NCBI GenBank assembly: GCA_025463215.1
Contig: JAOBWF010000147.1
Location: 1-42,930, forward strand
DNA: 42,930 nucleotides
Source: Acidobacteriota bacterium
Lineage (GTDB): Bacteria > Acidobacteriota > Vicinamibacteria > Vicinamibacterales > CAVVIG01
Direction of reading: 5' to 3'
Position numbers and translations under genes: made by a program. Below the pieces are notes generated by a model. It was not told the DNA's origin and made no database searches. It was given only the letters and a program-made list of their open reading frames with translations. Below are positions 8,279 through 16,275 of this stretch, in pieces (position 1 is the first letter of the stretch; every line of letters starts with the position of its first letter).

Positions 8279-8456
8279 CGGATTTGACGGACCGCGGCTG
8301 CTGTCTCAGTTTGTCTCTTTTCCGAGGACGCGGGGCTGCACGCGGCTTCGCTTGATGTTCTCCTGCCGAACGGGGCGCGGTGCGCGGCCGGCCGTGTCGA
8401 TGCGATACGGACCGAATGTCTAACCGTGCCCGGTGCTCACGAGGCGAAATGATGCT

Positions 8457-10907
8457 TCAGCGGATCACACGGCCCGCGGACGCATCGAGCCGGACGCGGT
8501 CGCCGGTCTTGAGCAGCCGCGTCGCGTCCTTGACGTTCGCCAGCGCCGGCAGACCGTACTCGCGCGCGATCGTGGACGCGTGCGACAGCATGCCGCCGAC
8601 TTCGACGATCACGCCTGACGCCAGCGTGAAGAGCGGCGTCCACGACGGATCGGTGGCGGGGGCGACGAGGATCGCGCCGCGCTTCATTGCCGCGAACTCG
8701 CCGGGATCGCGCAGGACGACGACCTCCGCCTCGACGCAGCCGGGACTGACGCAAAGCCCGCGGAGATCGCCGGTGGCCGCCGCGTCGATGCCGCTCCCCG
8801 AACCGAGCAACGCGGACAGGTCGGCCTCGCGCATCAGCAGCGGCAGGCGCAGATCGCGTTCGACCTCGCGCTGCGCCGCGCGCCGTGCCGCGATCGCGCG
8901 CAGCCCCGGACCCTGACGCGAATCGCGCGCCGCGCGCGCGACTTCGTCCAGCTCCAGCAGGAAGTAATCGTCGCGGCGATCGATCCAGCCGCGTTCGACG
9001 AAACGCTCCGCCAGGACGAGATGCCAGGCGCGAATGCGCGATACGACACGGGTCAGGTCCGATCGCACCTGCTCGCGCCACAGGTATTGCTGCTTCAGCC
9101 TGCGCAGCGTCCATCGCACGCGCGGCAGCAGCGTCGATCGCTGCCACGGCGTGAGACGCGCCTCGAACTCACCCCGCGCCGCCGCGGCGTCGGCGTCCTG
9201 GCGCCGCACGATCGCGGTCGGATCCTGCGCCTCCCCTTCCAGATGCGCGCGGATCGCGAAGAGCGCCGGCGTCGGGTTCTCGTGCAGCCGCGGCAGCGCC
9301 CAGTCGGACTCGTAGTGGCCGCGATGGCCGTACTGTTCGAGGAAGCGCTCGAAGTGATCGAGAAACCTCGTTCCGGCGAGCCCGGTGCGGAAGTCCGTAA
9401 AGGCACCGTCGTTCGCCTCCAGATATGTCATCGCCACCGCCTCGCCCCGTGCGACTTCAGCCAGCGCCACGAGATCGACCGCCTGCTGAGTGCTGACCGA
9501 CCGGGTTCCGGCGGCCAGCTGCGGATACACCAGCCGGTCGTAGGAAAACCCGGCCGACTTGCACGCCTTGCGCAGGACGTCCTCGTACAGCTGGACGCTG
9601 CCCATCACGAACACGGCCTTCAGCGTGTCCGGCGTGCTCGCGGTCCACCAGTCGAACATCGCCGCGATCTCGTCGTCTCGAAGGAGGCGGGGATCGCGTG
9701 CGTCCAGCTGCGCGAGAAGCCGCGCCGTATGCGCCTCGTGATCGCGGAACACGGTGCCGGCGCGCAGGGTGTTGACGACGAGACGGGTGAGATCGGGCAG
9801 CGCGCGCACCAGGCGGCCGATCGGCGGCCGCTTCGCAATCTCGTCCTCCGGTTGAATCTGCTCGGAATGACCGAAGGAGCGCAGCATGTCGGCAGGCGCC
9901 GCCCCGACCGTTTCCGTCACGTGCCGCAGCTGCGACAGGTTGAAATACAGCCGGCCGTGGAACGCCTTCACGATCGGGCCGAGCTCGGATTCCGGCGCCA
10001 TCAACCGGCCGAAAAACGCGCGCTCGCCGCGGTTGAGCAGATCCACGTAGACGGTCAGCGCCTGCGCCGAGACCTGATCGGGCAGCACTTCGGCCAGGTT
10101 GGCACGGGTCCACTCCGGATCGACACGCTGCGGGGTGCGCGGTGCGACGTGCGGGGTGCAGGTCGTGACGGGACGCGACTGGACGATCCAGAACTGGCGG
10201 CCGTCGTGGCACCACTCCACGTCCTGCGGCGCGCCGACGTGCCGTTCGATTCTGGTCAGCAGGGCGCCGAGCGCCGCGAGATCCGCCGGGGTCAGCGTCG
10301 ACATGGCGACGCCTGCCGCGCCGCCTCCTCCCGGCCGCATCGACAGCACCGCGCCGTCCCGTTTGCTGACGTGAAATTCGTCGGGGTCGATCTGTCCGCT
10401 GACCAGCGCGTCGCCGAGGCCGTGCCCCGCGTTGATCACGAGCTCGTCGCCGCCGGTGATCGGGTTCACCGTGAACGCGACGCCCGACGTCACCGCCGGC
10501 ACCATCACCTGCACGAGGACGCCGATGCGCGCGTCTTCCTCCGCGATGTGCCGCGCCTCGCGATAGGCGCGCGCGGCCGCGGAGTCGGCCGATTGCCGGC
10601 AGGCGATCACCGCGTCGACCAGATCCGCGCGGTCGACGTTCAGCCGCGTCTCGTGAATGCCCGCGAAGGAGTGGCCGGCGCTGTCTTCGCCGATGCCTGA
10701 CGATCGCACGGCGAAGCGCGCGTCCGGCATCTGCCGGTCGAACCACGCATGCCGCGGCAACCCGTGGATCTCGGCGTCAGTGGCGCCGGTCGGAACGACG
10801 ACGCCGTCCGGAACCGGAAAGCCGGCCTGCCGCAGTCGCGCGCAGTTGAACGCCTTGCTGCCGGCGCGCGGCAGATCATGGGGGGTCAGGTGGTCGAGAG
10901 GGATCAC
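8457..10907 (-). CDS. PEP-synthase-like phosphotransferase with rifampin phosphotransferase architecture
   Basis: An 816-residue protein. The N-terminal ATP-grasp domain (about 1-260) contains GSKAFNCARLRQAGFPVPDG, FAVRSSGIGEDSAGHSFAGI and GVAFTVNPITG, and ends in the WIVQSRPVT motif. A middle, mostly helical domain (about 270-720) shows no recognisable motif. The C-terminal swivelling phosphohistidine domain carries VEVGGMLSHASTIAREYGLPAL, with catalytic His at about residue 776. There is no PEP/pyruvate TIM barrel after the His domain. This order (ATP-grasp, middle domain, His domain at the end) and the length match rifampin phosphotransferase and related antibiotic or unknown-substrate kinases rather than true PEP synthase. 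The substrate is not known. Start is GTG. A 35-bp heptanucleotide tract lies inside the gene. Confidence 0.82.
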   Translation of the reverse strand: MIPLDHLTPHDLPRAGSKAFNCARLRQAGFPVPDGVVVPTGATDAEIHGLPRHAWFDRQMPDARFAVRSSGIGEDSAGHSFAGIHETRLNVDRADLVDAVIACRQSADSAAARAYREARHIAEEDARIGVLVQVMVPAVTSGVAFTVNPITGGDELVINAGHGLGDALVSGQIDPDEFHVSKRDGAVLSMRPGGGGAAGVAMSTLTPADLAALGALLTRIERHVGAPQDVEWCHDGRQFWIVQSRPVTTCTPHVAPRTPQRVDPEWTRANLAEVLPDQVSAQALTVYVDLLNRGERAFFGRLMAPESELGPIVKAFHGRLYFNLSQLRHVTETVGAAPADMLRSFGHSEQIQPEDEIAKRPPIGRLVRALPDLTRLVVNTLRAGTVFRDHEAHTARLLAQLDARDPRLLRDDEIAAMFDWWTASTPDTLKAVFVMGSVQLYEDVLRKACKSAGFSYDRLVYPQLAAGTRSVSTQQAVDLVALAEVARGEAVAMTYLEANDGAFTDFRTGLAGTRFLDHFERFLEQYGHRGHYESDWALPRLHENPTPALFAIRAHLEGEAQDPTAIVRRQDADAAAARGEFEARLTPWQRSTLLPRVRWTLRRLKQQYLWREQVRSDLTRVVSRIRAWHLVLAERFVERGWIDRRDDYFLLELDEVARAARDSRQGPGLRAIAARRAAQREVERDLRLPLLMREADLSALLGSGSGIDAAATGDLRGLCVSPGCVEAEVVVLRDPGEFAAMKRGAILVAPATDPSWTPLFTLASGVIVEVGGMLSHASTIAREYGLPALANVKDATRLLKTGDRVRLDASAGRVIR
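10127..10161. repeat. Heptanucleotide tract inside the rifampin-phosphotransferase-like gene
   Basis: Five consecutive seven-base units: GCTGCGG, GGTGCGC, GGTGCGA, CGTGCGG, GGTGCAG. The tract is in coding sequence and encodes the proline/threonine-rich linker just after the WIVQSRPVT motif that closes the ATP-grasp domain. The same GGTGCG[AG] unit recurs near 12.9 and 19.9 kb. Confidence 0.7.
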
Positions 10908-10982
10908 GAACCAGTCACCGGCGCGGCGCGCGGGGACCCGGTCACGGGGTCTGCAGGTGTGGGGATGCCACTCGCGAGTGAG

Positions 10983-11059
<77 letters not shown>

Positions 11060-11078
11060 ACAGGAAACGATGATAGTG

Positions 11079-11125
11079 CAGATTTCAGAATGCAGATTTC
11101 AGATTGGAACGCAGATTTCAAATTG
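11079..11125. repeat. Heptanucleotide tract between tRNA-Asp and tRNA-Val
   Basis: Units CAGATTT, CAGAATG, CAGATTT, CAGATTG, a five-base break, then CAGATTT and CAAATTG. A shorter run (CAATCCG, CAATCTG, ATGATTG) follows at 11167-11187. Together they fill most of the 132-base gap between the two tRNA genes. Confidence 0.72.
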
Positions 11126-11191
11126 GGGTGTCAATCCAACCGCTGCGCCCTTCCGTTTTGCCCTTCAATCCGCAATCTGATGATTGCTGAG

Positions 11192-11264
11192 TGGGCGGTA
11201 CAGGACTCGAACCTGTGACAGCCGGCGTGTAAAGCCGGTGCTCTACCAACTGAGCTAACCGCCC
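11192..11264 (-). tRNA. tRNA-Val (TAC)
   Basis: A 73-base cloverleaf on the minus strand. The acceptor stem is GGGCGGT/ACCGCCC, the D arm GCTCAGTTGGTAGAGC, the anticodon loop TTTACAC (anticodon TAC), and the T arm CAGGTTCGAGTCCTG. No CCA is encoded; CTC follows the discriminator A, so CCA must be added by nucleotidyltransferase. The 5' end is one base after the stop codon of the upstream methyltransferase gene. Confidence 0.97.
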
Positions 11265-11265
11265 T

Positions 11266-11862
11266 TTACCGTGCTCCGGCTGCCCGCCAAAACAAACCAT
11301 TATACGTTGCCTTCCAGATCAGCAGCAATATCACGACCCCGAGCCCCGCGACGGCGCGGTATTCCCGGTTCGCCATCGCCTGGCTGAGGCTGAAGGCGCG
11401 CCTGGAGCTGGCGCTTCGCTCGCGCCGCTTCTCCGCCACGCCGGTGCGATAGAGATCGTATTGATCGCCGAAGGTCCGGCGCAGAAATGCTTCCTCGCTC
11501 TTGATCGCCGCGGTCAGCGTCGCGACGAGATAGATCGCAATCAGCGCCGCCACGATCACGCTCGCGGACGCGATCGCGAGCCCCACGCCCATGATCGACG
11601 ATCCCACGTACAACGGATGCGCGACCCAGCGATACGGGCCCGACACCGTCACCTCGCGCGACTTGCGCAGGTGACCGGCCGCCCAGATGCGGACGGCTTC
11701 GCCGCCGGCCGCGATCGACATGCCGATCAGCAGCGAGGCCCCGGTCGGCTGTGCCAGCACGAGCACGAGCACGCCGAAGACGAAGCCGAGAGCGACGCGC
11801 AGCCGCGCCAGCGTCGCGGTCACCATGTAGCGCAGGCCGTCTGGCCGGTCACGGTCAGCCAC
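11266..11862 (-). CDS. Isoprenylcysteine carboxyl methyltransferase-like integral membrane methyltransferase
   Basis: A 198-residue protein with about five hydrophobic segments. It has the ICMT/PEMT-type core: VSGPYRWVAHPLYVGS near residues 74-89, then a helix and the EEAFLRRTFGDQYDLYR motif that binds SAM and substrate. Bacterial members methylate unknown membrane or lipid substrates. It is the last gene of the heptose operon and overlaps waaC by eight bases, which suggests a job in the envelope, but this is inference. A final hydrophobic helix (VAGLGVVILLLIWKATYNGLFW) follows a serine/arginine-rich stretch. Start is GTG. The stop is one base from tRNA-Val. Confidence 0.82.
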   Translation of the reverse strand: MADRDRPDGLRYMVTATLARLRVALGFVFGVLVLVLAQPTGASLLIGMSIAAGGEAVRIWAAGHLRKSREVTVSGPYRWVAHPLYVGSSIMGVGLAIASASVIVAALIAIYLVATLTAAIKSEEAFLRRTFGDQYDLYRTGVAEKRRERSASSRRAFSLSQAMANREYRAVAGLGVVILLLIWKATYNGLFWRAAGAR

Positions 11863-12895
11863 GCGCCGCCTCCGCGCCCAGGCGCCGCTCGACCGCGGCG
11901 GCGACCTCGGCGACCTCGATGTCGAGCAGGCACATGCGATCGCGCGTGCAGCGCCGCAGGTGGTGACACTGACAGACCGCGTCGCGCGACACCGTGACGT
12001 CGAGCGGCGACATCGGCCCGTTGCGCGCCGGACGCGTCGGCCCGTAAATCCCGACGATCGGCGTGCCGACCGCGGCGGCGATGTGCGTCGGCCCGGTGTC
12101 GCCCGACACCATCAGCACGGCGCGCCGCGCCAACGCGACGACATCCGCGATCGTGGTCCGCGGCGAGATCACCGCGGCGCCGCCGGCACCGGCCACGATC
12201 TCCGCCGCCAGCGCTTCTTCTCCGGGGCCCCACAACACGATCGACATCAATCCGTGCCGCTCGCGCAGCGTCGCCGCGATCGCCGCCAGCCGCGCGGGCG
12301 GCCAGCGCTTGTTCGGCCACGCCGCTCCGGGATTCAACAGCACGTAGCGGCCCCCCGCCTGCTGACGCGCGCTGCGCGCCGCGTCCGAGTCGATATCGTC
12401 GATCGGAAACTCGCGCGCCGGCGCGTCGATGCCGAGCAGGCGCAACAGCCCAAGGTTGATGTCGACGACGTGCCGCGTTTCGCGCGGATCGTAAAGGCCG
12501 CCGCGTCCGGGATCGTGCGCCTCGGTATAAAACAGGCGCGCCAGCCGCTCGCGTGCGTAGCGGGAGGAGAATCCGAGGACGCGCGGCGCACCGGAGGCGC
12601 GCGCCAGGATCGCTGACTTGATCAGGCCCTGCAGATCGATCGCGACGTCGTACTGTGAGCGGCGCAGCTCGCGGATCGCACCAAGCAGCGACGTTCCGCC
12701 CGCCGCGTCATTTCTGTCGTTGATGACCAGGCGCCGATCGATCACCGGCACCAGGTCGAGAATCTCGCGGTGCTTGGCGCTGACGAGCCAGTCGATCCGC
12801 GCGCCGGGGAACGCACGGCGCAGGGCGGCGGCGACCGGGATCGCGTGCACCACATCGCCCAGCGCGCCGAGACGCACGATCAGGAAGCGGTTCAC
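11855..12895 (-). CDS. waaC: LPS heptosyltransferase I-like, glycosyltransferase family 9
   Basis: A 346-residue GT9 protein. The N-terminal FLIVRLGALGDVVHAIPVAAALR is typical of WaaC, and IDLQGLIKSAILARASGAPRVLGF follows. The nucleotide-sugar half has LLNPGAAWPNKRWP and MVSGDTGPTHIAAAVGTPIVGIYGPTRPARNGP. The family transfers L-glycero-D-manno-heptose from ADP-heptose to Kdo on the inner face of the inner membrane. A cysteine/histidine-rich stretch (CQCHHLRRCTRDRMC) near residues 308-322 is compatible with a metal or disulfide site. GTG start; GTGA overlaps the hldC stop. The I versus II assignment follows sequence flavour and the presence of a separate waaF-like gene. Confidence 0.85.
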   Translation of the reverse strand: MNRFLIVRLGALGDVVHAIPVAAALRRAFPGARIDWLVSAKHREILDLVPVIDRRLVINDRNDAAGGTSLLGAIRELRRSQYDVAIDLQGLIKSAILARASGAPRVLGFSSRYARERLARLFYTEAHDPGRGGLYDPRETRHVVDINLGLLRLLGIDAPAREFPIDDIDSDAARSARQQAGGRYVLLNPGAAWPNKRWPPARLAAIAATLRERHGLMSIVLWGPGEEALAAEIVAGAGGAAVISPRTTIADVVALARRAVLMVSGDTGPTHIAAAVGTPIVGIYGPTRPARNGPMSPLDVTVSRDAVCQCHHLRRCTRDRMCLLDIEVAEVAAAVERRLGAEAARG

Positions 12896-13455
12896 CGACC
12901 GGCGTCCGTGGAGTCACCGCGAGTTGCGGGGTGCGCCGGGCGAGGTGCGGCGTCCGGCATGCGAGGTGCGGCGTGGGAGGCGTCCGTACCCGAGACGCCG
13001 CCGATCCGCGCGAGCAGCTCGCGGGTCGCGTGGCTCTTCGGGTCGCCGACGATCGCGGTCCGTCCGCCGTAGGACTCGACCACGGCACGCTCCGGCACCG
13101 TATCGACCGTATAGTCGGTGCCTTTGCAGTGCACGTCCGGCTTTACCAGCAGCAGGAGCCGCTCGACATTCGCGTCGCCGAAGACGACGACGTAGTCGAC
13201 GCAGCGCAGCGCGGCGACCAGCTCGGCGCGCTCTTCCGCCGGGAGAATCGGACGACCTTCTCCCTTCAACCCGGCGACCGAGCCATCGTCGTTGACCGCG
13301 ACGATCAGGCGATCCGCTTCTTCGGCGGCGGCGCGAAGGTAGCGCACGTGGCCGACGTGTAGAAGATCAAAGCAGCCGTTCGCAAAGGCCACGGCGCGCC
13401 CCGCGGCGCGATCGCGCGCGACCGCCTCGACGAGTTCGGATTCCGACACCACCAC
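12892..13455 (-). CDS. hldC: D-glycero-beta-D-manno-heptose 1-phosphate adenylyltransferase
   Basis: A 187-residue stand-alone version of the C-terminal half of HldE (also called rfaE2). The cytidylyltransferase-fold signature FANGCFDLLHVGHVRYL carries the HxGH nucleotide-binding motif. GRPILPAEERAELVAAL, VKPDVHCKGTDY and the catalytic-loop region follow. It makes ADP-D-glycero-beta-D-manno-heptose from heptose 1-phosphate and ATP. The catalytic core ends near residue 150. The remaining ~36 residues are proline/alanine/histidine-rich and are encoded by a heptanucleotide tract. It overlaps waaC by four bases. Confidence 0.92.
   Translation of the reverse strand: MVVSESELVEAVARDRAAGRAVAFANGCFDLLHVGHVRYLRAAAEEADRLIVAVNDDGSVAGLKGEGRPILPAEERAELVAALRCVDYVVVFGDANVERLLLLVKPDVHCKGTDYTVDTVPERAVVESYGGRTAIVGDPKSHATRELLARIGGVSGTDASHAAPRMPDAAPRPAHPATRGDSTDAGR
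12923..12978. repeat. Heptanucleotide tract inside the 3' end of hldC
   Basis: Eight uninterrupted seven-base units: GTTGCGG, GGTGCGC, CGGGCGA, GGTGCGG, CGTCCGG, CATGCGA, GGTGCGG, CGTGGGA. This is the longest unbroken tract in the window. It lies within the coding frame and supplies the low-complexity C-terminal tail of HldC. Confidence 0.75.
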
Positions 13456-13462
13456 AGCCAGT

Positions 13463-13497
13463 CCTCTGCCCTCTACCCTACGCCCCGCATCTCACGA
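13463..13497. repeat. Heptanucleotide tract between hldA and hldC
   Basis: Units CCTCTGC, CCTCTAC, CCTACGC, CCCGCAT, CTCACGA occupy the short gap between the hldA stop (13492) and the hldC start (13455). Confidence 0.55.
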
Positions 13498-14607
13498 GAT
13501 GAGCGACCGGCGTCCCTGCGGTGGGCCTTCCTGCGACCAGTTCTCGAGCGTCGTGTCGTGATCGCTGATCACCGCGTCGGACAATTCCTGCGCCGACACC
13601 GTGGCGGTGCCGCGCTTCATGACGACGAGTCCGCCGGCGTAGTTCGCCAGCCGCGCGGCTTCGTAGAACGACGCGCCGGCGGCGAGCGCGAGCCCGAACG
13701 CTGCGATGACCGTGTCTCCCGCGCCGGTGACGTCGGCGACTTCGTCGGCGCCGAAGATTGGCAGGTGGATCGTCGCCTGCTTCGGCTGGAACAGCGCCAT
13801 GCCGCGGCTGCCGCGCGTGATCAGCACCGCCTGCATCCCGGTTCGCCGCAGCAGCAGGCGTCCCGCCTTTTCCAGCGCCTCCGGATCGTCGTCGATGTGA
13901 ATGCCCAGCGCCGCTTCCACTTCCGATTCGTTCGGCGTGCAGGTGGTCAGGCCGCGATAGTCGAGCAGACGGTAGCGCGAGTCGAGCAGCACCGGAATCG
14001 GGCGCCGGCGGGTGCGTCGAGCGACGACCCGCTGGATCGCGTCGGCGAGTGCCGGCGTGACCAGGCCGGAGCCATAGTCGGACAACAGCACCGCGTCGCA
14101 GCTGTCGAGCGCCGGTTCGATCTTCTTCGCCAGCGCCGCGCTGACCGATTCGTCGAGCGGCCAGCCGGTGTCGCGGTCGATGCGCACGACCTGCTGCCGC
14201 GCGGCGTGGACGCCGCCGGCGAGGATCCGGGTCTTGACCGGCGTCCGGTACTCGCGGGCGCGCACCACGTGCGTCCTGTCGACACCGCGATGGAAGCTGG
14301 CGAGCAGGCGCCGGCCTTCGGCGTCGCCGCCGACCAGCCCGGAGAGCCGGGCACGGCCGCCGAGCGCTGCGACGTTGTTGGCGGCGTTGCCGGCGCCGCC
14401 GGCCACCATCTGGGTGGCGTCGTACTTCAGGATGAGCACGGGGGCCTCGCGCGACACGCGCGAGACCTCGCCGTAGATGAATTCGTCGGCAATCAGATCG
14501 CCGATCACGAGGACGCGGCGGCTCGAGAAGCCGTCGACGAGCGCGAGCAGCCGCTCCTTGCGCTCAGCCTCGCCGGGCAGCGGATGAACGGAGCGGGGTA
14601 TCAACAT
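13492..14607 (-). CDS. hldA: D-glycero-beta-D-manno-heptose-7-phosphate kinase
   Basis: A 371-residue PfkB/ribokinase-family protein matching the N-terminal half of HldE (rfaE1). Visible blocks are VLVIGDLIADEFIYGEVSRVSREAPV, the GGAGNAANNVAALGG sugar-binding motif, LSDYGSGLVTP, TPNESEVEAALG, and the catalytic DVTGAGDTVIAAFGLALAAG with the general-base Asp. It phosphorylates heptose 7-phosphate at C1. Kinase and adenylyltransferase are separate proteins here, as in many non-enteric bacteria. An ATG starts the frame right after a repeat-rich gap; about 28 residues precede the conserved core. Confidence 0.93.
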   Translation of the reverse strand: MLIPRSVHPLPGEAERKERLLALVDGFSSRRVLVIGDLIADEFIYGEVSRVSREAPVLILKYDATQMVAGGAGNAANNVAALGGRARLSGLVGGDAEGRRLLASFHRGVDRTHVVRAREYRTPVKTRILAGGVHAARQQVVRIDRDTGWPLDESVSAALAKKIEPALDSCDAVLLSDYGSGLVTPALADAIQRVVARRTRRRPIPVLLDSRYRLLDYRGLTTCTPNESEVEAALGIHIDDDPEALEKAGRLLLRRTGMQAVLITRGSRGMALFQPKQATIHLPIFGADEVADVTGAGDTVIAAFGLALAAGASFYEAARLANYAGGLVVMKRGTATVSAQELSDAVISDHDTTLENWSQEGPPQGRRSLIS

Positions 14608-14629
14608 TTCGGATTTTGGATTGCGGATT

Positions 14630-14690
14630 TTCAGAATTCAGAGTTCAGTTCAGAGTTCACAGTTCACTGTTCAGAGTTCAGAACTGCATT
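14630..14690. repeat. Heptanucleotide tract between gmhB and hldA
   Basis: Units TTCAGAA, TTCAGAG, a five-base TTCAG, then TTCAGAG, TTCACAG, TTCACTG, TTCAGAG, TTCAGAA. The gmhB stop at 14664 lies inside the tract, so the last GmhB residues (NSEQ) derive from it. Confidence 0.75.
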
Positions 14691-15245
14691 GCCGAGTATC
14701 CAGCTCACCGCGGCGGCTAAATTATCCACCACCGTGTCGGCGGTGAGGCCGGCCGGCGGCCGCAGTTCCTCCGCCGCGCCCGCGCCGGTGCGGACCAGGA
14801 TCGACTGCGCGCCGACCACGCGGCCGAGCGCCACGTCGCTCCATTTGTCGCCGACGACGAACGATCGTGCCGGGTCGAGGCCGAGATCGGCGGCGGCGCG
14901 ATCGATCAGGCCTCGCGCCGGCTTGCGGCAGTCGCATTCCCGCGCGTACGCGGCAATCGCTCCGTCACGATGGTGCGGACAATAGTAATACGCGTCGACG
15001 CGCGCCGCGCCGGCAGAGAGACGCTGGTCGATGGCGCGATGCGAGCGGTCGACGAACGCTTCGTCGAACATGCCGCGGGCGATCCCCGACTGGTTCGTCA
15101 CGACCACCACCGGCAGACCGGCGCGATTGAGCAGGCGGATCGCGTCGACGGTCCACGGGTAGAACGCGATGCGATCCAGCGCGTCGAGGTAGCCGACGTC
15201 CTCGATCATCGTGCCATCGCGATCCAGAAAGACTGCTGATTTCAT
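14664..15245 (-). CDS. gmhB: D-glycero-beta-D-manno-heptose-1,7-bisphosphate 7-phosphatase
   Basis: A 193-residue HAD-family histidinol-phosphatase-like protein. Motif I is VFLDRDGTMIEDVGYL (nucleophile and acid Asp), motif II VVVTNQSGIARGMF, and motif III/IV CDCRKPARGLIDRAAADLGLDPARSFVVGDKWSDV. A zinc-binding set CPHH...CDC (YYCPHHRDG and ARECDC) is present, as in GmhB. It removes the C7 phosphate between the kinase and adenylyltransferase steps. The start at 15245 is chosen because it begins the conserved motif and overlaps the waaF stop as ATGA; a longer frame upstream is antisense-like noise inside waaF. Confidence 0.93.
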   Translation of the reverse strand: MKSAVFLDRDGTMIEDVGYLDALDRIAFYPWTVDAIRLLNRAGLPVVVVTNQSGIARGMFDEAFVDRSHRAIDQRLSAGAARVDAYYYCPHHRDGAIAAYARECDCRKPARGLIDRAAADLGLDPARSFVVGDKWSDVALGRVVGAQSILVRTGAGAAEELRPPAGLTADTVVDNLAAAVSWILGNAVLNSEQ

Positions 15246-16231
15246 AGCGTCCGGCGCGCCGACGCCACGACGAGGTCGACGCCGACGCCGCGCATGCACG
15301 CGTGATCGAGCGGGCACTCGCGGAGCATGCAGGGGCGGCACCACACCGGGTTCGTCAGGATCGCGTGCGCCTCGCCGCGCGGACGTGTCGCGGTCTCGTC
15401 GGTCGGGCCGAACACCGCCGTCACCGGAACACCGGCGGCCGCGGCCAGGTGCATCGCGCCCGAGTCGTTGGTCACGAGCGTGCGGCACAACGTCAACACG
15501 GCAGCGAGCGTCGGCAGGTCGGTGCGGCCGACCAGATTGACGGGCACGCCGCCGACCTCGGCGGCAGTCGCCGAGTCGGCCGCGCTGCCGACCATCACGG
15601 TGCGGACGCCGTCAGCCGCGAGCGCAGCGGCGAGCTCGGCGAAAGAGGACGGCGGCCATCGCTTCGCACCGCCATAGGCAGCGCCGGGCGCCAGCCCGAC
15701 CAGCGGCGCGCGGCCATCCCACCCTGCAGCCGTCAGCAGGCGGGCGGCCGCCTCGCGCACGGCCGGCGGCACGGTCACCCGCGGCACCGCCGATCCATTC
15801 GGGAATCCGAGCGCCCGGACGAGGTGTTGGTACGAGGCGACCTGGTGCAGTCCGGACGTGCGGGCGATGGCCCGCGTCAGCAGGCGGCCGCGCCAGCCGG
15901 CGCGGTAGCCCCAGCGCTCGGGAATGCCGGCACGCGAGACGATCAGTGCGGCGTGCATCGAATTGGGCAGGAGCAGCGCGGTGTCGAAGTCACGACCGGC
16001 GAGCTCGGCGCCGAGCGCCTGCCAGCGCGCAACCCCGCCGATCGGCGCCGGCGTCGCGAGCACGATGGTCTCGTCGCATTCGGGAACGACGCGGAACAGC
16101 GGCGCGACCGCCGCCCGTGCTGCAATGGTGATCGAAGCCCCCGGCGCCGCCCGGCGGACGTCGGCAATCGCCGGCAGCGCCATGACGGCGTCGCCCAGCC
16201 AGTTCGGCGAGAGGATGACCAGACGCTTCAT
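15242..16231 (-). CDS. waaF: LPS heptosyltransferase II-like, glycosyltransferase family 9
   Basis: A 329-residue GT9 protein. The N-terminal RLVILSPNWLGDAVMALPAI is characteristic of WaaF (PNWLGD). Also visible are LLLPNSMHAALIVSRAGIPERWGY, GLAPGAAYGGAKRWP, LVTNDSGAMHLAAAAGVPVTAVFGPTDETAT and a C-terminal cysteine cluster (WCRPCMLRECPLDHACM). It adds the second heptose to the LPS inner core. ATG 16231 is chosen over an upstream GTG-type start because the conserved N-terminus begins there. First gene of the minus-strand heptose operon; divergent from nadE. Confidence 0.92.
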   Translation of the reverse strand: MKRLVILSPNWLGDAVMALPAIADVRRAAPGASITIAARAAVAPLFRVVPECDETIVLATPAPIGGVARWQALGAELAGRDFDTALLLPNSMHAALIVSRAGIPERWGYRAGWRGRLLTRAIARTSGLHQVASYQHLVRALGFPNGSAVPRVTVPPAVREAAARLLTAAGWDGRAPLVGLAPGAAYGGAKRWPPSSFAELAAALAADGVRTVMVGSAADSATAAEVGGVPVNLVGRTDLPTLAAVLTLCRTLVTNDSGAMHLAAAAGVPVTAVFGPTDETATRPRGEAHAILTNPVWCRPCMLRECPLDHACMRGVGVDLVVASARRTL

Positions 16232-16234
16232 CGT

Positions 16235-16275
16235 GTGGTACGGTCGGATGGCCCCGTGACGGACGAGCGTACCAC
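16235..16275. promoter_or_regulatory. Inverted repeat in the waaF-nadE divergent region
   Basis: GTGGTAC (16235-16241) and GTACCAC (16269-16275) form an inverted repeat, with further partial matches next to each arm. It lies in the 89-base gap between two divergent starts. It could be an operator or simply a long hairpin; no clear -10/-35 pair is visible. Confidence 0.3.

Noticed and set aside
10908-10982. Rifamycin-associated element upstream of the phosphotransferase-like gene
   Set aside because: Only an unrelated palindrome (CACTCGCGAGTG) beside the tRNA is present; it does not match the known element.
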